Assembly (NCBI GenBank): GCA_964411275.1
Contig: CAYPKG010000004.1
Coordinates: 44,828 to 108,827 of the forward strand
DNA from: CAYPKG01 sp964411275
Lineage (GTDB): Bacteria > Bacillota > Clostridia > Christensenellales > CAG-138
DNA: 64,000 bases
Direction: 5' to 3'
Shown: piece after piece, positions 9,540 through 17,625 of the stretch
Layout of the letters: each line of letters starts with the position of its first letter
Numbering within the stretch: the first letter of the stretch is position 1
Notes under the pieces: generated by a model
Told to the model about the DNA's origin: nothing
What the model saw: only the letters and a program-made list of their open reading frames with translations
Databases searched by the model: none
Program-made: the position numbers and the translations under genes

Positions 9540-10216
9540 GTACTGAGCACCAGATCAAAATAGTTCCCCGGTTCCTGGGGCCTGCCCTCCAGCAATACCC
9601 CAAGACAGAGCGTTCCCTCGTCCCCTAAAATACCAAGGGTGTCCAGCCGGCGGATCGGCTGCCCCACCTCAACTAAGACCTCGTTAAGGCCATAGTATAC
9701 CGTTTCCAAATCCCCCTGGTGCATCAACCTGACATACGGCCCAAGCACCGGGTCCGTACCCACGGCGCGCACCTCTCCCGGGGCAGAGGCCACCACCTCC
9801 GCTCCAGGCGCACCTTCCCATTTGGCAAGGCATTCCTGGTCGATCAGGCTGACAGAAGGCGCGTTCACCGCAAGGGACATCTTCGCGCTGTCCCCGGAAA
9901 ACACCTCCAGCAACCCCGGAAGCTCAACAAATTGAAGTTTCCCCAGCATTTCATCCATCTCCGTCTGGGTGTTCAAAACCTCCCGCACCTCATCCACCAT
10001 TGTATTGGTGAAGGGCATGTCTATGGCCTGTAGCCCTAATACCAGAAGGGCGGCTACACAGCAAATCCCCACTTTGATCATCATCTGTCCCCCGCCATTT
10101 ATTTGCCACCGGGCCTTTTTTCGGCGCGGGCTTTTTTTTCGTCCGGTGCCGCTTCTCGCGCGAACCCGGGTACCGTTTTCCCGTGTGACAAAGGGCGTCA
10201 GCTCCATACGCTGCAT
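9536..10216 (-). CDS. spoIVFA: SpoIVFA-like M23 peptidase-domain membrane protein
   Basis: The 226 residues comprise a basic cytoplasmic N-terminus (about 1-45), one membrane segment (about 47-66) and an extracytoplasmic M23/LytM-like beta domain (about 135-225: GEVRAVGTDPVLGPYVRLMHQG, a shape typical of degenerate M23 folds). The catalytic His/Asp zinc ligands of active M23 enzymes are not evident, as expected for SpoIVFA, which anchors and regulates SpoIVFB and is itself cut by SpoIVB. The ATG at 10216 has GGGGGG about 8 bases upstream. A terminator separates it from rodA, so it probably has its own sporulation promoter. Confidence 0.85.
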   Translation of the reverse strand: MQRMELTPFVTRENGTRVRARSGTGRKKSPRRKKARWQINGGGQMMIKVGICCVAALLVLGLQAIDMPFTNTMVDEVREVLNTQTEMDEMLGKLQFVELPGLLEVFSGDSAKMSLAVNAPSVSLIDQECLAKWEGAPGAEVVASAPGEVRAVGTDPVLGPYVRLMHQGDLETVYYGLNEVLVEVGQPIRRLDTLGILGDEGTLCLGVLLEGRPQEPGNYFDLVLST

Positions 10217-10289
10217 CCCAAATCCCCCCTCGCTTTGCCTGTATCTTATCTATATGCATCAGGCATTGGCGCAATGTCGAAGAGCCACG

Positions 10290-10307
10290 AAAAAGCCCCG
10301 GGCTTTT
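10290..10307 (-). terminator. Rho-independent terminator after rodA
   Basis: On the minus strand an AAAAGCC stem pairs with GGCTTTT around a CCG-type loop and runs into TTTTTCG. It lies between the rodA stop (10357) and the spoIVFA start (10216), which suggests that these are separate transcription units. Confidence 0.65.
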
Positions 10308-10356
10308 CACCCAGGGCACAGGCCATCGATAGAGTTGGCGGCAAAATGGCATTCTG

Positions 10357-11523
10357 CTACCATCGCTGCTGTCGCCGCAACCAGACGTTCAGCACAATTC
10401 CAACCGCCATCATATTCGCCAGCAGGTTGGAGCCCCCATAACTGATAAACGGCAGCGGAATGCCCGTCACAGGCATCAGCCCAAGCGTCATGCCGATGTT
10501 TTCAAACACATGGGCCAGCATCATGCCCATGCAGCCCACCACAAGGCAGGTGCCCAGGGCATCCTTTGCGTGCAGCGCCACCCACAGCCAGCGGAACAAA
10601 AGCACAAAATACACGATGATCAGGATGGAGCCGCCGACAAACCCCAATCCCTCCGCAATGCTGGAGAATATGAAGTCCGTATGCCGCTCCGGCACATACT
10701 TCAATTGCGCCAAAGTTCCCTCGGTAAAATACCCCTTACCGGTCATCTGTCCAGAGCCGATCGATTCCTTGCTTCTGAGCACATGCATGGCATTGCCCTG
10801 GGGATCCGCAGCCTCCAGATTGATGAACACATCGATGCGCTCCCTCTGGGTATCGGAAAGAATATAAAAATAGCTTACCGGCAGTATGATTGCCATCCCC
10901 GCGATTGCGGCGATGATGAATTTCCAGCTGAGCTTGCCAACAAACAGGATACAGGCAAACACGCAAAGCAGCACGAAGGCCGTGCCCATGTCCGGCTGCG
11001 CAATGATCAGCCCAAAGGGAATAAGGAAATACATCAGCGCGATCGCCAGATCGCGAATGCTTTTGACGCCCCCGTCCCGTTCCATACATCCTGCCACAAA
11101 CTGGGCGACCATGATCGTCATGGTGACCTTACATACCTCCGACGGCTGAAACGCCCGGGCGCCCAGATCAAACCAGCCCATAACGCCGCGGCTGGATACC
11201 CGGGCGGCAAGCAGGATCACCAGCAGCGCAATGTTTCCAATGTACACGTATTTGATCACGAGTTTATACAGATGATAGTCCACCGCCAGCATCACCAACA
11301 AGGCCGCCAGACCCACGAGGAAATTGACTACCTGCTTTTGCACATACTCGAAATTCAGATTGCCCATTATGCCCGCAAGCCCCGCCTCTTCGTCCCCGGT
11401 AAAGGGATCCGCCCAGACATTCGCGATGGAAATCAGCCCAAACAGCACCAGCCCCAATACGATGAGGATGGTGATCCAGTCTATGCCGTGAAATTTCTGT
11501 CTGGCTTCGCGTTCACTGCGCAC
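10357..11523 (-). CDS. rodA: Rod-shape peptidoglycan glycosyltransferase RodA (SEDS family)
   Basis: The 388 residues have ten predicted membrane helices and SEDS hallmarks: RGVMGWFDLGARAFQPSE (about 110-128), a GSGQMTGKG stretch and the C-terminal GIPLPFISYGGSNLLANM segment (about 355-372). RodA polymerises lipid II glycan in the elongasome together with a class B PBP, which is not in the window. The start is GTG at 11523, with GGAGGAG six bases upstream. Its position ahead of spoIVFA, spoIVFB and the TIGR03960/TIGR03936 pair is the usual clostridial order. Confidence 0.92.
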   Translation of the reverse strand: MRSEREARQKFHGIDWITILIVLGLVLFGLISIANVWADPFTGDEEAGLAGIMGNLNFEYVQKQVVNFLVGLAALLVMLAVDYHLYKLVIKYVYIGNIALLVILLAARVSSRGVMGWFDLGARAFQPSEVCKVTMTIMVAQFVAGCMERDGGVKSIRDLAIALMYFLIPFGLIIAQPDMGTAFVLLCVFACILFVGKLSWKFIIAAIAGMAIILPVSYFYILSDTQRERIDVFINLEAADPQGNAMHVLRSKESIGSGQMTGKGYFTEGTLAQLKYVPERHTDFIFSSIAEGLGFVGGSILIIVYFVLLFRWLWVALHAKDALGTCLVVGCMGMMLAHVFENIGMTLGLMPVTGIPLPFISYGGSNLLANMMAVGIVLNVWLRRQQRW

Positions 11524-11589
11524 GCGTTACTCCTCCGATTTCGGCTTTAGGTTTTCCTTACAGGCGGCAAATTCGCCACCCTCACATCA

Positions 11590-12738
11590 TCATTTCAGGT
11601 CCAGGTCAAACCATTCCAGCACCTGATCGTAAATCAGTTCATATTTTTCCACCGTGTCCTGCCGGATGATGGGCATGTTTACCCGGGTTCTTTCAGGCAC
11701 GCTCTGCCCGCACAGCACCCGGTCGAGAGCCATCAAGCCCTGTGCGCAGGCTGTATAGTATGGTTCTGCGACAAAAGCGTAAATATCGTTGGATTTTATA
11801 AGCGCTATATTTTCTTTCAGAAGGCCCATGCCCGCCACGGTAATGTTGATGGTCTTGGTGAGCCCCTCCGGGACAGGCGTAGCGCCTGGGCGCGGGGTAA
11901 CAACCGCCGCTTCCTGGCTATCTGGTGTGGTAACCGCGGCGGCCTCAGGCGCGCCGTTTGCCCTAAAGTCCCGTTTGGCCTTTTCCCGGCCCTCTGCCGC
12001 GACGCCGGTTCCCTCTGGGTCCGTGCAAAACAGGCCTTTCACATCCCGGTTCCACAGGAGATAGGTGGATAGCTCTTCAATGGCCGCCTCGTCGGAAATG
12101 GCCTTGCGGACGAACTGATCCACATTATATTGGGGGTAATACGTTGTAATGGCCGTTGTAAACGCATCGTATACCGTCTTCGGGTTTTTTCCGTAAACCA
12201 GTATTTTCCCGAGCTTGCATTCGCGTTCCACCATGCGCTCGGCAATGCCCAGGGCGACCTCCTCGCTATAGCCGGAAAGATCCGCCACCGTATTCGCGGC
12301 AACGCCAGGCTGCTTCGTCTCATAATAGGGAACCACAACCGGGATGGAAAGCGCAATTGCCCTGGCGATGGCCTCTTTGTTGCTCTCCTGTGGGTTCCAG
12401 ATTAAAAGCCCCTTACAGCCGTCTGCATTCGCCTGATCCACCGCCGCTTCCGCTTCCTTCCCATAGGCGCTATGATAAAGCTTGGCCGGATACCCCAGGT
12501 TTTCCGCCGTGCGTAAAAATCCGTGCATGGCGGCGCATGCCTCAAACGTACCCTCGCTGGGGATAATAAAGCCAACCAGCGTGCTGGAGGTGCGAATGCC
12601 GGGCGTGGACTTGAGCGCGGCGTCCGCCTCGGGTGCAGGCGTCGCCTCTGGAAGTCCGGCGTCCTGCGCGCCACAGCCAAGGAGCAACAGCAACGCGAGA
12701 ACAGATGACAAAAATGCGAACCCTCGACCGTATTTCAA
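11590..12738 (-). CDS. Periplasmic-binding-protein-like (LacI/RbsB fold) lipoprotein
   Basis: About 382 residues beginning with a lipoprotein signal (basic MKYGRG, hydrophobic run, LLLGC lipobox with Cys near residue 21), then a Pro/Ala-rich linker and a two-lobe sugar-binding-type fold (TLVGFIIPSEGTFEACAAMHGF onwards). An Ala/Pro/Thr-rich insert near residues 270-310 (AAVTTPDSQEAAVVTPRPG) is unusual. No ABC permease or ATPase lies next to it, so it may act as a receptor or signalling partner rather than a transporter subunit. TTG at 12738 is preferred to the ATG at 12744 because AGGAGG is 7 bases from the TTG and 1 base from the ATG. Confidence 0.75.
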   Translation of the reverse strand: MKYGRGFAFLSSVLALLLLLGCGAQDAGLPEATPAPEADAALKSTPGIRTSSTLVGFIIPSEGTFEACAAMHGFLRTAENLGYPAKLYHSAYGKEAEAAVDQANADGCKGLLIWNPQESNKEAIARAIALSIPVVVPYYETKQPGVAANTVADLSGYSEEVALGIAERMVERECKLGKILVYGKNPKTVYDAFTTAITTYYPQYNVDQFVRKAISDEAAIEELSTYLLWNRDVKGLFCTDPEGTGVAAEGREKAKRDFRANGAPEAAAVTTPDSQEAAVVTPRPGATPVPEGLTKTINITVAGMGLLKENIALIKSNDIYAFVAEPYYTACAQGLMALDRVLCGQSVPERTRVNMPIIRQDTVEKYELIYDQVLEWFDLDLK

Positions 12739-12775
12739 GCGCATACCTCCTATGTCCAGTGCTCTTATTCTAACA

Positions 12776-12804
12776 GGAAAAGGACGGCCCTGCCATCCTT
12801 TCCC
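12776..12804 (-). terminator. Terminator-like hairpin between pgi and the lipoprotein gene
   Basis: On the minus strand GGAAAGGATGGC pairs with GCCGTCCTTTTCC (one G-U pair, AGG loop), downstream of the pgi stop at 12819. The T run is short, so termination may be partial. Confidence 0.55.
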
Positions 12805-12818
12805 CCGCAAATTTACAT

Positions 12819-14252
12819 TTAGATCACATACGCCGCCTGTTTTTCAGGCCGCGCGTTCAGCTCCGCCTTCTTCAGGTCAAAACCGGGCTTGCCCAATAGG
12901 GCGTATGTGGCGTCTTTCCCTTCCTCAACTCCAGGCTGGTCGAATGCGTTGATGTCAAGAAGCTCTCCGGCGAAGGCCGTCTGTATTTCAAAAAGATAGA
13001 GAAGCTCTCCTACCGTAAACGGGTTCACCTCAGGCAATGTGATGGTATGGCTCATGTGCCCGCTTTTCATGACGGCATATTCCGTCGCCAGCTGTTCCGC
13101 CGCGATAAGCTCATTGAGGGAATGGCCGCACAGGAAGGACACGTCTGGGATGTCCGAAAATCCTTCCGGGATTGCTACCTCCACCCGGTATCGATCCACG
13201 CCAAGGAACGTGATTACTTTGTCAAAGGGGCCTTCGGTATACAGCTGCACCTGGCTGTGCTGATCCGTCACCCCAAGGGCTTTTACCGGGGTTTGGCCCG
13301 CATGCACCACGTTGCCGCTGTTGTCCGTGCGCTTGCCCAGGGACTCCGCCCACATCTGGGCATACCAGTCCGCCATGTACTTCAGGCTGTCCGCGTAGGG
13401 CATCAGCACGCTGATGTTACAGCCCTTATTTTTCATTGCGATATACTGCAATGTTGCCAGCATGTACGCAGGATTGCGCCACACATCCCGGGTCTTACAC
13501 AGCTCGTCCATATATTTTGCGCCCGCCAGCAACTCCTCAATATCGATGCCGCATACCGCCGCCGCCAGCAAGCCGACTGGGCTAAGTTCGCTGAAGCGGC
13601 CGCCAACACCATCCGGCACATAGTAGGTTTTTAACCCCAGCTGCCGGGCGATTTTGATGAGGTTGCCCTTGTTCTCGTCTGTGGTGGCGATGATATGCTC
13701 AGGAAGCTTTTCGGCTCCCAGCTTTTGTGTGATGAGGGAAGTGACGATCAGCAGCTGGCTCATGGTTTCGCTGGTGCCGCCGGACTTTGTGATGACGTTG
13801 AACATGGTATTCTCCACATCGATTATGTCGAGAAGCGCCGCCATGCGTTCCGGGTCCACGTTATCCTCCACATAGAGCCGGGGGCCGCCCCGCCGCTGTG
13901 CTGAGAGGTCGTTGTAATGCAGGTGGTTGAGGGCCTGCTGCACGGCGATAGGGCCAAGGGCGCTGCCGCCGATGCCCAGCACCACAAAGTTTTCATACCG
14001 GCCGGCGATCTCCTTCGCGGTTTTCTGAATGTCCGCCACGATTTCGTCCTGGTTGTAGGGAAGCGCGCGCCATTTCAGGCTTTCACGCTTGTCCACCATG
14101 CCCTCATGGGCCTTTTCCAGCAATGGCGCAAGGGCAAGCATCTCGTCCTTGTCAATCCCCTTTTCGCCAAGCGTGTCGGCCATCATGTTGTTAAAATCCA
14201 CCTTAAGGCGCATGCTCTCGCGCCAGCCTTGCTCTTGAAACCGTTTCATCAT
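12819..14252 (-). CDS. pgi: Glucose-6-phosphate isomerase
   Basis: About 477 residues matching the clostridial/bacillary short Pgi: the sugar isomerase (SIS) region FVVLGIGGSALGP (about 80-92), the substrate loop VITKSGGTSETM (about 155-166) and the C-terminal catalytic Lys region. It interconverts glucose-6-phosphate and fructose-6-phosphate in glycolysis and gluconeogenesis. ATG at 14252 is chosen because GGAGG lies six bases upstream; residues further upstream are not conserved. It starts 10 bp after the stop of the TIM-barrel isomerase gene and is likely co-transcribed with it. Confidence 0.95.
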   Translation of the reverse strand: MMKRFQEQGWRESMRLKVDFNNMMADTLGEKGIDKDEMLALAPLLEKAHEGMVDKRESLKWRALPYNQDEIVADIQKTAKEIAGRYENFVVLGIGGSALGPIAVQQALNHLHYNDLSAQRRGGPRLYVEDNVDPERMAALLDIIDVENTMFNVITKSGGTSETMSQLLIVTSLITQKLGAEKLPEHIIATTDENKGNLIKIARQLGLKTYYVPDGVGGRFSELSPVGLLAAAVCGIDIEELLAGAKYMDELCKTRDVWRNPAYMLATLQYIAMKNKGCNISVLMPYADSLKYMADWYAQMWAESLGKRTDNSGNVVHAGQTPVKALGVTDQHSQVQLYTEGPFDKVITFLGVDRYRVEVAIPEGFSDIPDVSFLCGHSLNELIAAEQLATEYAVMKSGHMSHTITLPEVNPFTVGELLYLFEIQTAFAGELLDINAFDQPGVEEGKDATYALLGKPGFDLKKAELNARPEKQAAYVI

Positions 14253-14262
14253 GAAAATCCTC

Positions 14263-15087
14263 CTACATTGGACTGCTAATAATTTGCGTAAGATACCGGT
14301 AGCTTTCCTGTATCTGACCGACGTCATCGTACAGGTCTGAATACACCTCCAGCATCACCGGCCCTACGTAATCCATGTCATGAAGCGTCCTGGCGATGGC
14401 TGAAAAATCGCATTCGCCTTGTCCGGGCATGGCGGGTACCGCCCGGCCGTCCACCATGCGGTAATCGCAGGCATGGACATTTACAAGCTTTCCGGGCCCC
14501 AGGGGCTTAAGCGCCTCCAGATACGAAAGCACGGGGGCGCCGCTTCTGGCCGCCTGCTTGATATCGAATGTAAAGCGCAATCGGTCCGTCTTTGCCGCGT
14601 CAGTCAGCCGCAGGGCAAAATCCGGCCAATGGTACAGGCACCAGCTGACATTTTCCCACGCCACAAAAACCCCGTATTCCCTGGCGATGTCGCATAGCTC
14701 ACGTACGATGGGGCCGACGCGGTTAAATTCCATGTTTCGAAGCGCCCCGTGCAAATTTGCAGGGCCATGGAGGATATAGTATTTTGCCCCCAGCTCCCTC
14801 GCGCAGCGAAGTACCCGCACGAAAACATCCATGGCGTCCGCTCTTTGCCGGGGATGCAGGGAAAATAACTGCGGTTCAAACTGGGTGCCCATGGGATGTA
14901 CGCTGAACGCGTCAAGCCCTTCGGCCTTAATATTTCGTTTCAGCTCCCCCAGAATGGGTTCTTCATACTCACAAAATGTATTCAAAAACACCTCGCACAG
15001 GGTGGCGCCCATCCGGGCGATGTGCCTTGGCGTTTCTTCAACCATGCATTTGGCGAAAAAGCTGGCGGTGGAAATTCCAACCTGCAA
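14263..15087 (-). CDS. Sugar phosphate isomerase/epimerase-like TIM-barrel protein
   Basis: A 274-residue AP-endonuclease-2/xylose-isomerase-like TIM barrel. Recognisable pieces are AFSVHPMG (His), YYILHGPANLHG (His), a WENVSW Glu and a late LEVYSD Glu, which supply the usual divalent-metal ligands. The substrate is unknown. Location directly upstream of pgi suggests sugar or inositol metabolism, but this is inference. The start is TTG at 15087, with GGGGG 7 bases upstream. Confidence 0.75.
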   Translation of the reverse strand: MQVGISTASFFAKCMVEETPRHIARMGATLCEVFLNTFCEYEEPILGELKRNIKAEGLDAFSVHPMGTQFEPQLFSLHPRQRADAMDVFVRVLRCARELGAKYYILHGPANLHGALRNMEFNRVGPIVRELCDIAREYGVFVAWENVSWCLYHWPDFALRLTDAAKTDRLRFTFDIKQAARSGAPVLSYLEALKPLGPGKLVNVHACDYRMVDGRAVPAMPGQGECDFSAIARTLHDMDYVGPVMLEVYSDLYDDVGQIQESYRYLTQIISSPM

Positions 15088-15219
15088 GCGTCTGCCCCCT
15101 TCCTTTTGCGTTCAACGAAAAGCCCTTTGGGTTTTTCTCATCATAGTCCGTTGATGCAGCAATTACAAGTATATCATGTTCCACGCAACAAAGAAATATC
15201 GAAACAGTTAGATGGCTTA

Positions 15220-15228
15220 TGGTATACT
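15220..15228 (+). promoter_or_regulatory. Extended -10 promoter for the DUF3810 gene
   Basis: TGG directly precedes TATACT (15223-15228), an extended -10 element; no convincing -35 is seen. The expected start of transcription (about 15235-15236) coincides with the ATG at 15236. Confidence 0.5.
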
Positions 15229-15235
15229 ATGTTCC

Positions 15236-16363
15236 ATGAAAGTAAAGTTTCGAAAAAAAATACCTGAAACCACGCTTCGGCGTGAGCTTATAAGGCTCCC
15301 CTGGCTGCTGCTGATCCCTCTGGGGCTGTTGCTGCCCAAACTTGCCGCCAATCATCCCGACTGGATCGAGCGTTGGTTTTCCAACGGGCTGTATCCTGTC
15401 GTGCATGGTGTTCTCGGCTTCATCAGCAGCGCCGTACCGTTCTCCATCGCGGAATTTATACTTTACGCGCTTATCATCGGCATTCCACTGTTGTTGATCA
15501 TACAGGTCTATCAGACGGTTAAGAAAAGGAGGGCGCCTGTACAGCTGCTTCGCACGGTCATCAGCTTGTGCATCATTGCTGGGGTCCTCATAAACGCCAT
15601 GTATCTTTGCTGGGGCTTGAATTACGCAAGGCCGCAGCTAAAAACGCTGCTGGGGCTTGATGTACATGAACGCCCCGCCGGGCAGCTTATCGAGCTTAGC
15701 CATACCCTTGCCGACAAGGCCAATGAATTGCGCGTACACCTGCGCGAGGACGAGGCGGGTGTGTTTATCTATCGGACCGGATTGAACGACATGCTCAAAT
15801 CCATCCCCAGCGCATACACAGCCCTGGCAGCGAAGGAAGGGCTGTTTCAAAATGTGCGCATTTATGCGCCCAAATATGTCCTCGCTTCAGAGGCGTTAAG
15901 CTGGGCTGGAATTTCAGGGATTTTTATTCCCTTCACCGCCGAGTCCAATGTAAATGTCCACGAGCCGCCGCTGCTTACTCCTACATGCGCCGCCCATGAA
16001 TGCGCGCATGCCGCGGGCATTGCCCGGGAAAACGAGGCAAATTTCGTGGGATATCTCGCGTGCATGGCATCGGGTGACATGGATCTACAATATTCGGCGG
16101 TCATGCTGGCTCTCATCAACTGCGGCAATCAAGTGCATGCGCTGGACAAGGAGGCATATAGGGAGCTGTATGCCCGGTACAGCGATGGGGTCAAGCGGGA
16201 CCTCATCGCCTATTCCGCATATTGGGACGCCTATGAAGGCCCGGTGCAGGAGGCAATGACTGAAATGAACGATGGGTATCTCAAGCACAACCAACAGGAA
16301 AGCGGCGTAAAAAGCTATGGCGAGATGGTGGATCTGCTGCTGGCCTGGTATTTTAAAGGCTAG
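15236..16363 (+). CDS. DUF3810 family membrane protein with HExxH motif
   Basis: About 375 residues. Three N-terminal membrane segments (about 22-40, 62-95, 108-128) are followed by a soluble domain carrying H254-E-C-A-H258 and a downstream ENEANFVGY Glu, a zincin-like metalloprotease arrangement seen in DUF3810 proteins. The substrate is unknown. No ribosome binding site is visible before the ATG at 15236, and the only promoter-like sequence places the transcript start on the ATG, so the gene may be leaderless. An ATG 24 bases upstream (15212) is also in frame and also lacks a ribosome binding site. Its 3' end overlaps the BofC-like gene by 4 bp. Confidence 0.75.
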   Translation: MKVKFRKKIPETTLRRELIRLPWLLLIPLGLLLPKLAANHPDWIERWFSNGLYPVVHGVLGFISSAVPFSIAEFILYALIIGIPLLLIIQVYQTVKKRRAPVQLLRTVISLCIIAGVLINAMYLCWGLNYARPQLKTLLGLDVHERPAGQLIELSHTLADKANELRVHLREDEAGVFIYRTGLNDMLKSIPSAYTALAAKEGLFQNVRIYAPKYVLASEALSWAGISGIFIPFTAESNVNVHEPPLLTPTCAAHECAHAAGIARENEANFVGYLACMASGDMDLQYSAVMLALINCGNQVHALDKEAYRELYARYSDGVKRDLIAYSAYWDAYEGPVQEAMTEMNDGYLKHNQQESGVKSYGEMVDLLLAWYFKG

Positions 16364-16917
16364 CTTTCCACATCCTCCAGATAAGCGTTGATCTCTTCAA
16401 GGGAGCTAAAATCAATGCCCTCTTCCAACAGCACCTGTACATCGGAAGGCAGTCCCGTAGGATCGTATTTGAGCGTCATAACATCTTCCTCAAAATCCGG
16501 TTCTGTGGTATGGGAAACCAGAAGATGCCCCAATTCATCGGAAAACAGCACATAATGAGCCGGGCAATAGCACTCCAGCTCCCGCTCAATCAACGCCGTA
16601 TTTCCTTCCAAAGCCGCCGCGCGGACATCCGGATAGGTCTTGCGCACCTCGTCCAGCGTAAGTCCTGAAAATGCGCCCCCCGTTTCTTCGCGCTCTATCG
16701 TGTGCCCGCACAGTAAAAACCTGTACTGCACCTCAACAGCTGTTTCAGGCAATATGCTTGGTTTTTCTCCCTGGCTGACAGGCTGCGCGTTTTCCAAAGG
16801 CGCCTCGGGCACTGCCGCCGCCTCCCTGGGGGCGATGAGCACCCCTGCGCCAAGCCCGATGGCCAAGGACAGCGCCACGCTTATGATAAGCCGCGCATTG
16901 TTTTTGATAAACCGCAT
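16360..16917 (-). CDS. BofC C-terminal-domain-like protein
   Basis: 185 residues with an N-terminal membrane anchor or signal (about 9-30) and a compact extracytoplasmic domain. The pattern of the C-terminal half (LTLDEVRKTYPD, then ECYCPAHYVLFSDELGHLLV, then LLEEGIDFSSLEEINAYLED) matches the clostridial BofC_C family. BofC in B. subtilis restrains SpoIVB in the forespore intermembrane space; SpoIVB and SpoIVFA/FB homologues are in this window. The match is from memory of the family pattern, so the checkpoint role is inferred. Confidence 0.6.
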   Translation of the reverse strand: MRFIKNNARLIISVALSLAIGLGAGVLIAPREAAAVPEAPLENAQPVSQGEKPSILPETAVEVQYRFLLCGHTIEREETGGAFSGLTLDEVRKTYPDVRAAALEGNTALIERELECYCPAHYVLFSDELGHLLVSHTTEPDFEEDVMTLKYDPTGLPSDVQVLLEEGIDFSSLEEINAYLEDVES

Positions 16918-17007
16918 ATCCGTTTCACCATGACGCGCCCCGGCGCGCCTATCCTTCCGTCGTTGTATTTTATGTATTCCCCTCCTCTTCCCTCTTGATA
17001 CCTGTTG

Positions 17008-17040
17008 CTGTATAATAGCCGCAAAACGGCTATTATACAG
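17008..17040. repeat. Perfect 14-bp inverted repeat with 5-base loop
   Basis: CTGTATAATAGCCG (17008-17021) is mirrored exactly by CGGCTATTATACAG (17027-17040) around CAAAA. Each arm contains TATAAT preceded by TG when read outward, so each strand has a -10-like element. No T run follows, so it is not a normal terminator. Confidence 0.9.
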
Positions 17041-17062
17041 GTTATTTTATTCGCCCGCGATA

Positions 17063-17081
17063 TTTCAGGCTGCGCCTGAAA
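17063..17081. repeat. Perfect 8-bp inverted repeat in the same spacer
   Basis: TTTCAGGC (17063-17070) and GCCTGAAA (17074-17081) flank TGC. It lies between the two larger inverted repeats of the 16918-17158 divergent spacer. Confidence 0.8.
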
Positions 17082-17094
17082 CGCGGATGCGAGA

Positions 17095-17127
17095 TTATAC
17101 CATAATCGCTTCGCAATTATGGTATAA
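17095..17127. repeat. 12-bp inverted repeat carrying mirrored extended -10 elements
   Basis: TTATACCATAAT (17095-17106) and ATTATGGTATAA (17116-17127) are perfect mirror arms; the 9-base centre adds two more pairs. Read outward each arm yields TGGTATAAT, so one copy is a promoter for the PH-like gene (start 17159) and the other points at the BofC-like gene (start 16917). Confidence 0.85.
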
Positions 17128-17128
17128 T
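17120..17128 (+). promoter_or_regulatory. Extended -10 promoter for the PH-like gene
   Basis: TGGTATAAT ends at 17128, 30 bp upstream of the ATG at 17159. There is no good -35; the TGn extension compensates. It lies in the right arm of the inverted repeat 17095-17127. Confidence 0.55.
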
Positions 17129-17158
17129 AGACCCAGTATGATTAGGAGGAACGATGCA

Positions 17159-17617
17159 ATGGCAACTAAGCCAAACCTCGAAAACCTTGTGGAAGACACA
17201 ATTCTCTGGCGCGACCGAAAGCGCATTCTGGGAATGCCCATCAGCTTTACTATCTATGAGGTGGACAACGACCGGCTGACTACCCGGAGGGGCTTGTTTC
17301 ACACGGAGACGGATGAAATACTACTCTATCGTATTCTGGATATCAAAATGGTGCGCACATTCGGCCAAAAGCTTTTCGGCGTGGGAACTTTGACGCTGTA
17401 CAGTGCTGACCAGACACATAATACTATAAACATCGTTAACATCAAAAAGCCGGACGCCGTGCGCAAATTCATCAGCCGCATTGTGGAGCGGGAGCGCGCC
17501 GCAAAAGGAATAACCGGACGTGAAATATTCGGTGTGGCCGGCACAATGCAAAATTCCGATCACGATGCGGCCAACATGGCGTTTGCGGATATCGACGGCG
17601 ACGGAATTCCAGACTGA
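17159..17617 (+). CDS. PH-like domain (bacterial PH/YdbT-type) protein
   Basis: About 152 residues. A single beta-rich domain (about 15-115: ILWRDRKRILGMPISFTIYEVDNDRLTTRRG, then KLFGVGTLTLYSAD) fits bacterial PH-like proteins of the YdbS/YdbT type but without membrane segments. The C-terminal tail ends in DIDGDGIPD, an EF-hand/dockerin-like Asp-rich loop. Function is unknown. The ATG at 17159 has AGGAGG 9 bases upstream. The gene ends 8 bp before the GT-C-like membrane gene, probably one transcript. Confidence 0.65.
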   Translation: MATKPNLENLVEDTILWRDRKRILGMPISFTIYEVDNDRLTTRRGLFHTETDEILLYRILDIKMVRTFGQKLFGVGTLTLYSADQTHNTINIVNIKKPDAVRKFISRIVERERAAKGITGREIFGVAGTMQNSDHDAANMAFADIDGDGIPD

Positions 17618-17625
17618 TCAACGCC

